Below, piece after piece: positions 1-7,618 of a stretch of DNA of 64,000 nucleotides (position 1 is its first letter; every line of letters begins with the position of its first letter). A program made the translations under genes and the position numbers. Source of the stretch: Ideonella_A sakaiensis_A (GTDB lineage: Bacteria > Pseudomonadota > Gammaproteobacteria > Burkholderiales > Burkholderiaceae_C); NCBI RefSeq assembly GCF_048320135.1, contig NZ_CP182947.1, positions 2,108,001 through 2,172,000 on the forward strand. Reading direction: 5' to 3'. The notes beneath the pieces are model-generated. The model was not told the DNA's origin. It was given only the letters and a program-made list of their open reading frames with translations, and did not search any database.

Positions 1-332
1 TCGACGAAGATCTCGCGGCCGCGGCGGATCACCTCACCGAAGTCGTCGTTCGGGATCTCGCTTTCCGGCGGCGGTTGAAACGCCGCACGGGCGCCTGCCA
101 ATCGCGCCGGCGCAGCGAGATCGGCCCGCGGCGGGTCGCCGACCAGGTCGCCAGCGTCCTGAGGCGCCGATGCGGCAGCCGCAGGTGCAGACTGTTTGAC
201 TTCAGCCACCCTGCGATCGGAGTAGGCCCGCATGCTCCAGTAATCGAACACCCTCGCCGACCAGAGCCCGAGCATGACGAGCGCCAGCATGACAGCGGCG
301 CCGACGGCCCATTTCCGACGCGTGATCGTCAT
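1..332 (-). CDS. membrane-anchored c-type cytochrome, 3' part missing
   Basis: Only the first 110 codons lie in the window. The protein starts MTITRRKWAV and has one hydrophobic segment at about residues 9-28, which reads as an uncleaved anchor or signal. An Ala/Pro-rich linker follows, and then a stretch ending DDFGEVIRRGREIFV. That last stretch resembles the lead-in to the heme domain of cytochromes of the SoxA/thiosulfate-dehydrogenase kind (family resemblance from memory). No CxxCH motif is reached before the edge. The ATG overlaps the stop of the upstream cytochrome gene in an ATGA, so translation is probably coupled. The likely role is electron transfer at the periplasmic face of the membrane, together with the next two genes. 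The call as a cytochrome is an inference from context and this short motif. Confidence 0.55.
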   Translation of the reverse strand, partial: MTITRRKWAVGAAVMLALVMLGLWSARVFDYWSMRAYSDRRVAEVKQSAPAAAASAPQDAGDLVGDPPRADLAAPARLAGARAAFQPPPESEIPNDDFGEVIRRGREIFV

Positions 333-1033
333 CGATTTGTCCTCGCGGGCAATGTGGCGTAGTACTCGGCCACCGCAGTGACTTCGGCCGCCGACAATTT
401 TTTCGCGACCACGGCCATCAGCGACAACGGGCCGGCCGGTCGCGCGCCGGACTTGAATGCAGCCAGCTGCGCGGCGAGGTATGCCGAACTCTGCCCGACC
501 AGCGCCGGAAACTCGGCGCCGACACCGGTGCCGCCGGGCCCATGGCATTGCTCGCAGGCCGGCAACTGGTCAGACCACCTGCCACGGGTCGCGAGCGTGG
601 CGCCGAGGTTCGACGGCAAGGCATCGCTTGCAGCGGCAGTGCGAGCCGCGCCGGATCCGGGCGGTGCCGGGCGGGCGGGCGCCGCCGCCGAGGGCGCAGC
701 CGGATAGGGCATTGCGGCGTAATACGCTGCGACTGCCGCCTGATCGGCCTTCGTCAGCGCCTTCGCGATCGGCAACATCACCGGGCTGACCCGCGAACCG
801 TCCGCGAAGGCCGCGAGTTGTCGCTGCAGGTAGACCGCGCCCAGTCCGGCGAGTCGGGGGAAGCCGGCCTGTGCGACACCTTCACCCGCCACACCGTGGC
901 AACCCTGGCAAGCCACCGCCGCTGCGGCGCCCTTCCGGGCGATCGCCGCGCCATCTGCGGCAGCCACCGCCATCACCGACATGCCCAGCAAGGCGACCAC
1001 GGCGCGTTGCAGGCTCATCACGACGCTTGTCAT
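329..1033 (-). CDS. diheme c-type cytochrome (cytochrome c4-like)
   Basis: The 234-residue protein has a signal peptide (about residues 1-26, ending in an AVAAADG region) and two heme-binding motifs, CQGCH near residue 40 and CEQCH near residue 145. Each sits in a similar half-domain (GCHG..G...FP.L.G....YL..QLAAF..G), so it is a tandem diheme cytochrome of the c4/c553 type. The halves are joined by an Ala/Pro-rich linker. It should be periplasmic and carry electrons. The start was chosen at the ATG that overlaps the stop of the metallophosphoesterase gene in an ATGA; a second in-frame ATG lies five codons downstream (MSLQ). A longer open frame continues upstream but only inside the neighbouring gene. 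Coupling with its neighbours suggests a small respiratory or sulfur-oxidising module. Confidence 0.85.
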   Translation of the reverse strand: MTSVVMSLQRAVVALLGMSVMAVAAADGAAIARKGAAAAVACQGCHGVAGEGVAQAGFPRLAGLGAVYLQRQLAAFADGSRVSPVMLPIAKALTKADQAAVAAYYAAMPYPAAPSAAAPARPAPPGSGAARTAAASDALPSNLGATLATRGRWSDQLPACEQCHGPGGTGVGAEFPALVGQSSAYLAAQLAAFKSGARPAGPLSLMAVVAKKLSAAEVTAVAEYYATLPARTNR

Positions 1034-2475
1034 ATCGCAACCACCGTTCCGCGCCGCCGGCCGCTCACCGCATCGGTCTGCGCAAACCATTGCTGCAACG
1101 ATTCGATCGCATCGACTTCCAGCTTCTGGCGCTGGCTGCCATATTTGGCAGGGACGCCTTGTTCGCCGAGCATCGCCGCACGGTATCTGCGGCCGGGCTG
1201 CACCGGCGCACCATCGACCAGCAGATCCTCGATGCGGTGGCCTTTCGGGTTTTCCATCTTGAAGTACATGTTGAGCCCGCGGCAACGCTTGACGAAACCA
1301 CCCATCTGGCAATACGGATCCGGCGAGTAGGTGCGCTCGAGGTTGGCTTCCAGCATCGCCCGCAGTTCCTCGCCGGTCAGTTCGACGGTCGAGATCGGCG
1401 GATGCGTCGGCACGATGTTCCACAACTGCTCCATCGTCACGTCGCCGGGGAGAATCGGCGCGCCATAGCGCCAGCCGTTCGAAAAAGCCAGCCGGGTACC
1501 GGCCGCTGCCGCAATCGCGTCGAGCAGCACGTTGTCCATCGACGCCTCGAGCGATGTCGCGCGGTCGAGCGGGCTGCTGACCCGCCCGACCACCTGATCG
1601 AGAAATGCGCGGTGCGGCGCAAGCGTCTCCGCGACCCGCGTCGCCATCTCGGGATCGGCCTCGACCGCTTCGTCGACACGGATCAGTTCGTGCCGCACGT
1701 CGACGATCTTGCGATCGGCCACCGTCAGGTCAAGGCGTCCGACAAACGAACCGTGGCAGCCCGACTGGATGATCGGCGTGCTGCCGATCCACACCGGCTG
1801 GTACAGGCGGTTGTGGGTGTGGCCGCTGATCAGCGCATCGATGCCCGGCACCTCGCCGGCGAGCTTGGCGTCCTGCGCAAATCCGAGGTGCGACAGCACG
1901 ACCACCAGGTCGACCTTGTCGACGCTGCGCAAGCGGTCGATGTGCCCGGGCAACTCGGTATTGCCGAGCGTGAAGCGCACGCCTTCGGAAAAACTCGGCG
2001 GCATGCTCTTGTCGACGATGTTCGATGCGATGCCGATGATGCCGATCCGCAGCCCGGCACGTTCGACCACCCGGCTCGGCGCAAAAACCAGCTCGCCCGA
2101 GGCCTTGTCGTAGATGTTGATCGCCAGCGTCGGATAGTCGAGTGCCGCAGCGAGCCGGCGCACGTGCGCCGGTCCGTAGGCGAATTCCCAGTGCAGCGTC
2201 ATCGCATCGAATTCGAGTGCATTCATCAGCGGCAGCATCGCTTCGCCCTTCGACTGCACCGCGACATAGGTGCCGTGAAAGGTGTCGCCGTTGTCCAGCG
2301 CCAGCACTGCTCCAGGGCGTTCGGCACGAACGCGTTTGAAGATGCTGGCAATCCGCGCGAGCCCGCCACAGGTCCGGTAATCGAAACTTCCACTGCCGCG
2401 GAACACTTCGGGATGCGGCTCGAGGTAGCCGTGCAGGTCATTGACCTGCAGGATGGTCAGGCGGCGATCGTTCAT
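1030..2475 (-). CDS. SoxB/5'-nucleotidase-family metallophosphoesterase
   Basis: The 481-residue protein has the two-domain layout of 5'-nucleotidases: a dimetal phosphoesterase domain (about 1-290) and a 5'-nucleotidase C-terminal domain (about 310-470). Metal-site motifs visible are NDLHG near residue 12, DNGDTFHG near 57, SHLG in the middle and SGHTH near 220. The usual GNHE motif is replaced by LHWEF in AMTLHWEFAYG. From memory, an HWEF variant occurs in the thiosulfohydrolase SoxB. Together with the two coupled cytochromes this makes a role in oxidising thiosulfate or another sulfur compound plausible, but nucleotide hydrolysis is the alternative. No Sec or Tat signal is visible from this start (MNDRRLTILQ), which is odd for SoxB, normally periplasmic. 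The ribosome-binding site is weak. The reading frame is open further upstream, but the extension is unlike the family. Confidence 0.75.
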   Translation of the reverse strand: MNDRRLTILQVNDLHGYLEPHPEVFRGSGSFDYRTCGGLARIASIFKRVRAERPGAVLALDNGDTFHGTYVAVQSKGEAMLPLMNALEFDAMTLHWEFAYGPAHVRRLAAALDYPTLAINIYDKASGELVFAPSRVVERAGLRIGIIGIASNIVDKSMPPSFSEGVRFTLGNTELPGHIDRLRSVDKVDLVVVLSHLGFAQDAKLAGEVPGIDALISGHTHNRLYQPVWIGSTPIIQSGCHGSFVGRLDLTVADRKIVDVRHELIRVDEAVEADPEMATRVAETLAPHRAFLDQVVGRVSSPLDRATSLEASMDNVLLDAIAAAAGTRLAFSNGWRYGAPILPGDVTMEQLWNIVPTHPPISTVELTGEELRAMLEANLERTYSPDPYCQMGGFVKRCRGLNMYFKMENPKGHRIEDLLVDGAPVQPGRRYRAAMLGEQGVPAKYGSQRQKLEVDAIESLQQWFAQTDAVSGRRRGTVVAI

Positions 2476-2873
2476 CTTCGGTCTGGTACGCTGAGTCGAG
2501 CAGCCGCCAGCGTGCTGCCCGTCGATACACAAGAAAAGCAGCCGGAATCCAACCGCTGTGTAGGAACGCACCACGAGATGCTGCCGGTGGATCGAGGCAC
2601 CGAGCACCTGCGTGCACGGTGACGGCGCGATCAGCAACTGATCGGCGAGCGCATCACGGTGGCAGGTCGCGCCGGCGTGCGTCGCCGCCGCGCGGCGCCG
2701 ATCGCGCTGCGGCAGCCGGACGCCGAGAGCGTTTTCGAGCTCCCGCAGTGATTACGACAAGCGATGGGCCGAGATGATCAGTGCGAAACCAACCTCGCGA
2801 CAACGCCCGGACGGCACCGGGCCGGAAGCGACTGGCGGCTTGCTTCGCACAAGGCCTTCGCCGGCGATTGCCT
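2476..2873. other. intergenic gap, no gene seen
   Basis: About 400 bases between the metallophosphoesterase start and the marC stop. I see only short frames with no family resemblance, no clear hairpin-plus-T-run and no copy of the repeats found elsewhere in the window. It should hold the promoter of the minus-strand cytochrome operon. Confidence 0.5.
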
Positions 2874-3500
2874 CTAGATCAGGCCGCTGTTGCGGATACC
2901 GTCGAAGATGAATTGAACGGCCAGCGCGCACAGAATGACGCCCATCACGCGCATGATCACATGCATGCCGGTGACGCCGAGCAGCGCATTGATGCGCCCG
3001 GCCAGCAGCAGCGAGACGAAGGTCAGCAGCAGAATCGCCAGCAGCGATGCCAACACGATCGCCTGACCGACGAAGTTGCCCTGCTGGTTCGCCATCAGCA
3101 GGATGGCCGCGCCCATTGCACCAGGCCCGGCGATCAGCGGTGTGGCCAGCGGGAACACCGCGATGTCGGCCTTGCCGGCCGCTTCGCGCTCCTCCTCCGC
3201 AGTCGTCGAGTTGGCGCCGGACGATCGCGCGAAAACCAGCTCGATCCCCATCAGCAGCAGCAGAATGCCGCCGGCGGTGCGCAGTGCCGGCAGCGTGATG
3301 CCCAGCGTTTTCAGCAGCGGCTCACCGACCAGCGCGAACGCGACGAGGATGGCGGCGCTGATCAGCGTGCCGCGAATCGCCAGTGAACGCCGCTGTTGCG
3401 GCGTCTGGTTCGCAGTCAGTCCCGCAAACACGGCGGCCACATCGAGCGGCCCGATGGTGGCGAAAAACGTGGCCAGGGCCAGACCGGCAGTTTCGAGCAT
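2874..3500 (-). CDS. MarC family integral membrane protein
   Basis: The 208-residue protein is almost entirely hydrophobic, with about six transmembrane segments. It shows the family hallmarks ATIGPLDVAAVFAGLT near the N-terminus and FPLATPLIAGPGAMGAAI in the middle, the repeated P-x-x-AGPG type motif of MarC/UPF0056 proteins. Its length is normal for the family. The family sits in the inner membrane and was once linked to multiple antibiotic resistance; its true substrate is not established, although amino-acid transport has been reported for an archaeal relative. A GGGAGG stretch lies about 13 bases upstream of the ATG. It appears to be a single-gene unit, with long gaps on both sides. Confidence 0.9.
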   Translation of the reverse strand: MLETAGLALATFFATIGPLDVAAVFAGLTANQTPQQRRSLAIRGTLISAAILVAFALVGEPLLKTLGITLPALRTAGGILLLLMGIELVFARSSGANSTTAEEEREAAGKADIAVFPLATPLIAGPGAMGAAILLMANQQGNFVGQAIVLASLLAILLLTFVSLLLAGRINALLGVTGMHVIMRVMGVILCALAVQFIFDGIRNSGLI

Positions 3501-3982
3501 CAGTCACCTACCTCCCACAGCGCCGGCTGCGCAGCGCCTCGTCATCCACGGGCAAGCAGGTACCACCATAGCAGCAGCACCGGCATGACGATCTCGATTC
3601 CGACGTTGATCCACCGCTTCAGCACCGAACCGTCCAGATGAGTGCCTTCAAACCATCGTTGGGGATGGCGGTCCGATCCATCGGGCCACTTGGCTTCAAT
3701 TGATGTCTATTTCGGCGACATCGGGATGAGCGCCACGCGCTCGTTCGCACCGGCCGGCAACTGCCGCAGGGAGCGATCGGCGTCCTTGGCGGCGGCATCG
3801 GACCGAATTGAGTGGCAGCTCTCAGGCGCTATCGCGGTCGGCGTTTGTCGGCCATAACCGGACGCTGGTGATCCGCTCTGATGTTCCCGAATTGGCCCAC
3901 CTTGGATGACTGCTTTATGGCGGCCAACTTCAAGTCTGCTTTGGCTCGTCCCGGCCAGGAGCGGCCGTTGATTTTGCGCGGG
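3501..3982. other. intergenic gap before repeat element
   Basis: This stretch has no recognisable gene. A minus-strand frame at 3542-3625 could encode a 27-residue peptide with one hydrophobic segment (GTG start, ending LLLWWYLLARG), but nothing supports its expression. The part from about 3690 to 3960 has somewhat lower GC than the neighbouring genes and reads as degenerate sequence in every frame. Confidence 0.4.
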
Positions 3983-4172
3983 GCTGACTTTTGTAGGAGG
4001 GACTTCAGCCCCGATTCGGGGTGGTGGCACAGGCCGACACCGAGCGGGAGCGGCGGGCGACACCAGCGGTGGCGGAATGCCTCGCGCGACCGAGAGCAAA
4101 GGCGCGGTCGGGCGGCCGCTTGCGCTTAGATGCTTGCCCTCGCGCCGGGCGCTCGGGTTCCCTGCGATGCTC

Positions 4173-4282
4173 GGTCTTGTGGCCCGTCGCGGAAACTCGC
4201 TGCACTCGCTTCGCTCGTTGCGCTCAGACAGTCCGCGACAAGTCAGTTGTTGATGCTCGCTGCGCTCGCGGGCCACAAGCCC
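4173..4282 (-). repeat. structured core repeat, copy B (minus strand)
   Basis: Read on the minus strand, this copy has an outer stem pairing 4269-4282 with 4173-4186 (CGGGCCACAAGCCC against GGTCTTGTGGCCCG, one mismatch) and an inner stem pairing 4232-4239 with 4186-4193 (TCCGCGAC against GTCGCGGA). Between the stems lies the conserved GCGCAGCGAGCATCAACA stretch shared with the other copies. The inner loop is a run of GAGCGAAGCGAG-like short repeats. Similarity extends beyond these limits to about 4150-4305, but the outermost stems seen in the other two copies are not preserved here. Confidence 0.75.
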
Positions 4283-4378
4283 TGCGCTTCTCGGCTGCGC
4301 ATATGCGCGCCAGCAGCCACCCGCCCACGCCTTTGCGGCAGCACCGAGGACTTCGACGAAGTTCACCAGCGTCACTGC

Positions 4379-4609
4379 GCGGCAGGCGGTGCCCGGGCGG
4401 GGCGATTTATGCGGCGGCGAGAAGCGGAGGTTCAGGGTCGGCGAGCGCAGCGAGCATCAACAAACATACTCGCGGCGGTTGTCCGAGCGCAGTGAGCGCA
4501 GCGAACGTAGCGAGTTCCGCCGCGCGACCCTGGACCGAGCATCGCAGCGCAGTCCGAGCGCCAGCGAGGACCGCCGCATCATGAGCCACGACCGGGTGCC
4601 GCCTGCCGC
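4379..4609 (+). repeat. structured core repeat, copy A
   Basis: Four nested stems can be drawn: 4379-4396 with 4592-4609 (18 pairs including two G-U), 4409-4417 with 4571-4579 (ATGCGGCGG/CCGCCGCAT), 4429-4440 with 4525-4536 (GGTTCAGGGTCG/CGACCCTGGACC, one G-U) and 4471-4478 with 4517-4524 (CGCGGCGG/CCGCCGCG). The third and fourth stems differ in sequence from those of the copy at 25.8 kb but pair equally well. The conserved loop GCGCAGCGAGCATCAACA lies between stems three and four. Confidence 0.8.
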
Positions 4610-4687
4610 GCCGCTCGGTCTGCGGGTGAGAGCCGCCGAACACCACCATCCCGAATCGGGGCTGAAGCCCCTCCCACAAAAGTCAGC

Positions 4688-4935
4688 GCAGCCTGCGAGC
4701 TGGACGGCCGCTCCGGGTCGAGACCGCCAGTTCGGCGCATCAAATTGCGGAGCTAGGACAACCTCGATGCCCGTGGCCCCTGGCATCGACCATTTGAATC
4801 CGCCTCCCATGCCTCGGCGCGTGAATGGCATCATCGGCGAGCGCGTGCCGATGTGATCGTCCACTGCTTCGGCAAGCTAGAGTATGGGAGGCCCTCTGCC
4901 AGCCCACTGGCGGCCCATCGATTCCGCCCCTCCCC
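4688..4935. other. gap between repeat element 1 and the LysE-type gene
   Basis: There is no gene here. The sequence should contain the promoter of the downstream LysE-family gene, but I cannot point to a convincing -35/-10 pair. Confidence 0.35.
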
Positions 4936-5550
4936 ATGCACGCCACTGAAATTACCGCCTTGCTGGTGTTTTGCACCGCCATGAGCTTCTCGCCGGGGCC
5001 CAATACGATGTTGTCGACGGCGATGGCCGCCAATCACGGATTGCGCCGTACGCTGCGCTTCTGTCTGGCGGTGCCTACCGGCTGGACGCTGCTGATGCTG
5101 ACGTGCGGGTTCGGCGTCGGTGCCATCGTGCTCGGAGTGCCGGCCCTGCGCTGGGCCGTCAAGCTGGTTGGCGTCGCCTACATGGTGTGGCTGGCCTGGC
5201 GCCTCAGTCAGGCCACGCGCCTGGCCACGGTCGACAATCAGAAACTGGAGATCAGCTTCTGGGGCGGCGTCAGCCTGCAGTTCGTGAACATCAAGGCCTG
5301 GATGCTGGCGCTGACGCTGACCGCCGGTTGGGTCGTCAATGCCGCCGGTGCACCCGCCCCCAACCCGGGCCAGCGCCTGGCCATCATTTGCGGCGTGATG
5401 GTGTTCTTCGCATTCGCCAGCAACTTCACCTATGCCGTGATGGGCTCGGTGCTGCGCCGCTGGCTGTCGCAAGGCCAGCGCCTGTTGTGGTTCAACCGTG
5501 CCATGGCGCTGATCCTTCTTGCCACCGCCGCCTGGATGGTGACGGTATGA
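4936..5550 (+). CDS. LysE/RhtB family amino-acid exporter
   Basis: The 204-residue protein has about six hydrophobic segments and the family signature FSPGPNTMLSTAMAANHG at residues 17-35, typical of the LysE/RhtB superfamily of inner-membrane exporters for amino acids and their derivatives. The length is normal (about 205). A tryptophan- and glycine-rich stretch SFWGGVSLQFVNIKAWMLAL in the middle is also typical. The start at MHATEITALL was chosen because homologues begin just before the first membrane segment; the open frame extends further upstream without family resemblance. No strong ribosome-binding site is visible (CCCCTCCCC precedes the ATG). It converges with glmS. The substrate cannot be predicted. 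Confidence 0.85.
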   Translation: MHATEITALLVFCTAMSFSPGPNTMLSTAMAANHGLRRTLRFCLAVPTGWTLLMLTCGFGVGAIVLGVPALRWAVKLVGVAYMVWLAWRLSQATRLATVDNQKLEISFWGGVSLQFVNIKAWMLALTLTAGWVVNAAGAPAPNPGQRLAIICGVMVFFAFASNFTYAVMGSVLRRWLSQGQRLLWFNRAMALILLATAAWMVTV

Positions 5551-5603
5551 AGGACAACACACGCGGGCTGCGGCTTGGCCTGCGCGTGGTGGAAACAGCC
5601 TTC

Positions 5604-7478
5604 CTACTCCACCGTCACGCTTTTCGCGAGGTTGCGTGGCTTGTCCACATCGGTGCCGCGTGCGACGGCCGTGTGATAAGCCAGCAGCTGCAGCGGCACG
5701 ACGTGCAGGATTGGTGACAGCGAGCCGTAGTGCTCGGGCATGCGGATCACGTGCATGCCTTCGGTGCTGACGATGCGGGTGTCGCCGTCGGCGAAGACGA
5801 ACAGTTCGCCGCCGCGGGCGCGCACTTCCTGCAGGTTGCTTTTCAGCTTCTCGAGCAGTTCGTCGTTCGGCGCGACGGTGACGACCGGCATCTCCGCGGT
5901 GACGAGCGCGAGCGGGCCGTGTTTCAGTTCGCCGGCCGGATAGGCCTCGGCGTGGATGTAGCTGATCTCCTTCAGCTTCAGCGCGCCTTCGAGCGCGATC
6001 GGGTAGTGCAGTCCGCGGCCGAGGAACAGCGCATTTTCCTTGCGCGCGAAGACGTCGGCCCAGGCCATCACCTGCGGCTCCAGCGCCAGCACCGCCTGCA
6101 CCGCGACCGGCAGATGCCGCAGCGCCTTCAAATGCTCGGCCTCGCGCTCCTCGCTCAGGTGGCCGCGCGTCTGCGCCAGCGCCAGCGTCAGCAGAAACAG
6201 GCCGACCAGCTGGGTCGTGAAGGCTTTTGTCGATGCGACGCCGATCTCGGTGCCGGCGCGGGTGATGTAGGCGAGCTTGCACTCGCGCACCATCGCGCTC
6301 GTTTCGACGTTGCAGATCGTCATCGTGTGCGCCATGCCGAGCTTGCGCGCATGTTTCAGCGCCGCCAGCGTATCGGCGGTTTCGCCGCTTTGGCTGATCG
6401 TGACGACCAGCGTGCGCGGGTTCGGCACGCTCGAGCGGTAGCGGTATTCGCTGGCAATCTCGACGGTGGTCGGGATCTTCGCGATGCTTTCCAGCCAGTA
6501 ACGCGCGACCGAACCGCTGTAGAAGCTGGTGCCGCAGGCGAGGATCAGCACCTGGTCGACTTCCTTGAAGATGCCGTAGGCGCCGTCGCCGAACAGTTCC
6601 GGCGAGATGCCCGGCACCGCATCGAGCGTGTCGGCGATCGCCTTCGGCTGCTCGAAGATCTCTTTCTGCATGTAGTGGCGGTACGGGCCGAGTTCGGCGG
6701 CACCGCTGTGCGCGACGACGGTGCGCACGTCGCGCTGCACCGGCCGGAAGCGGCCCGACTGCGTGCCTTCGACGATGTCGACGTGGCACGAGCTGATCCA
6801 GACCTTGCCGAGTTGCAGGTCGACGACGTCGCCATCCTCGAGGTAGCAGATCTGGTTCGTGACGCCGGCCAGCGCCATTGCATCAGACGCCAGGAAATGT
6901 TCGCCACCCGCTTCGCCGGTCGACGGGTCGGTGCCGACGCCAAGCACCAGCGGCGAACCCTCGCGCGCGCCGACGACGCGGAACGGCTCGTCGCGGCAGA
7001 ACACCGCGATTGCGAAGGCACCCTTCAGCCGCTGCACCGCGGACTGCACCGCCTCGAGCAGGTCGCCCTCGTAGAACGAATCGACAAGGTGGGCGATCAC
7101 CTCGGTATCGGTCTGGCTGGTGAAGTTGTAGTTCTTCTCGACCAGTTCGCTGCGCAACTCATCGTGGTTCTCGATGATGCCGTTGTGCACCAGCGCAATC
7201 CGCTTGCCGGAGAAGTGCGGATGGGCGTTGTGGACGAGCGGCGCGCCGTGGGTCGCCCAGCGGGTGTGGGCGATGCCGGTGCTGCCGGCAACGTTTTCGC
7301 TCGCGACATTGGCCTCGAGCTCGGCCACCCGCGACGTGCTGCGCGCGCGCCGCAGTTCGCCGGCCTGGTGGACGGCGACGCCACACGAGTCATAACCCCG
7401 GTATTCGAGCCGCTTCAGGCCCTCGATCAGGATCGGAACGATGTTGCGCGAACTGACGGCTGCGACGATGCCACACAT
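5604..7478 (-). CDS. glmS: glutamine--fructose-6-phosphate aminotransferase (isomerizing)
   Basis: This enzyme makes glucosamine-6-phosphate from fructose-6-phosphate and glutamine, the first step toward UDP-GlcNAc for peptidoglycan and lipopolysaccharide. At 624 residues it is slightly longer than the usual 609. The N-terminal glutaminase domain begins MCGIVAAVSS with the catalytic Cys2 and includes HTRWATHG and HNGIIENHDELR. Two SIS sugar-isomerase domains follow (about 300-610), with GTSFYSG, TISQSGETADTLAAL and the C-terminal LAKSVTVE. A LysE-type gene lies downstream on the opposite strand, and an Lrp-type regulator is divergent upstream. glmU is not in the window. No glmS ribozyme is expected or seen in the short leader. 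Confidence 0.97.
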   Translation of the reverse strand: MCGIVAAVSSRNIVPILIEGLKRLEYRGYDSCGVAVHQAGELRRARSTSRVAELEANVASENVAGSTGIAHTRWATHGAPLVHNAHPHFSGKRIALVHNGIIENHDELRSELVEKNYNFTSQTDTEVIAHLVDSFYEGDLLEAVQSAVQRLKGAFAIAVFCRDEPFRVVGAREGSPLVLGVGTDPSTGEAGGEHFLASDAMALAGVTNQICYLEDGDVVDLQLGKVWISSCHVDIVEGTQSGRFRPVQRDVRTVVAHSGAAELGPYRHYMQKEIFEQPKAIADTLDAVPGISPELFGDGAYGIFKEVDQVLILACGTSFYSGSVARYWLESIAKIPTTVEIASEYRYRSSVPNPRTLVVTISQSGETADTLAALKHARKLGMAHTMTICNVETSAMVRECKLAYITRAGTEIGVASTKAFTTQLVGLFLLTLALAQTRGHLSEEREAEHLKALRHLPVAVQAVLALEPQVMAWADVFARKENALFLGRGLHYPIALEGALKLKEISYIHAEAYPAGELKHGPLALVTAEMPVVTVAPNDELLEKLKSNLQEVRARGGELFVFADGDTRIVSTEGMHVIRMPEHYGSLSPILHVVPLQLLAYHTAVARGTDVDKPRNLAKSVTVE

Positions 7479-7528
7479 GGGGATAGACCTGTTGGAAATT
7501 GTGTTGTGGCTAATGGTAGAGGGATGTC

Positions 7529-7547
7529 AACGAACGATGCGTTCGTT
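7529..7547. promoter_or_regulatory. 8-bp inverted repeat between glmS and the Lrp-type gene
   Basis: AACGAACG-ATG-CGTTCGTT is a perfect inverted repeat in the divergent intergenic region. It lies just upstream of a -10-like TATTAT at 7566-7571 on the plus strand and overlaps a TTGACA-like hexamer at 7530-7525 on the minus strand, so it is well placed as an operator for both genes. A run of T follows it on the plus strand, so a terminator is the alternative reading. Confidence 0.45.
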
Positions 7548-7618
7548 TTTCTGCGACATATGGTCTATTATTTCACTCATCACAGATGGTGGATTTTTAT
7601 TCCAAAAATGCCAGCATG

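Larger units (their letters stand above)
3983..4687. repeat. composite repeat element 1 with terminal REP-like inverted repeats
   Basis: A 38-base REP-like unit at 3983-4020 is matched in inverted orientation at 4650-4687, with 36 of 38 positions identical. The shared core is GGAGGGGCTTCAGCCCCGAT or its near variants. Between them lie two copies of a structured core in opposite orientation, at about 4150-4305 and 4379-4609. The same architecture with one core recurs near 25.6-26.1 kb. It contains no protein-coding gene. Runs of GAGCG/GCAGCGAG short repeats in the cores create meaningless Ser-Glu-Arg-rich frames. It may be a non-autonomous mobile or BIME-like element; the mechanism is inferred. 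Confidence 0.8.

Noticed and set aside
3542..3625. 27-residue membrane peptide upstream of marC
   Set aside because: One hydrophobic segment and a GTG start, but no ribosome-binding site and no evidence of conservation available here.
3707..4375. Minus-strand frame of 222 codons in the long gap after marC
   Set aside because: It runs through the REP-like unit and core repeat B and has no recognisable domain; the frame is open only because of GC content.
4831..6789. Minus-strand frame of about 650 codons overlapping glmS and the LysE-type gene
   Set aside because: The frame is a shadow of glmS in another phase and would exclude two clear genes.
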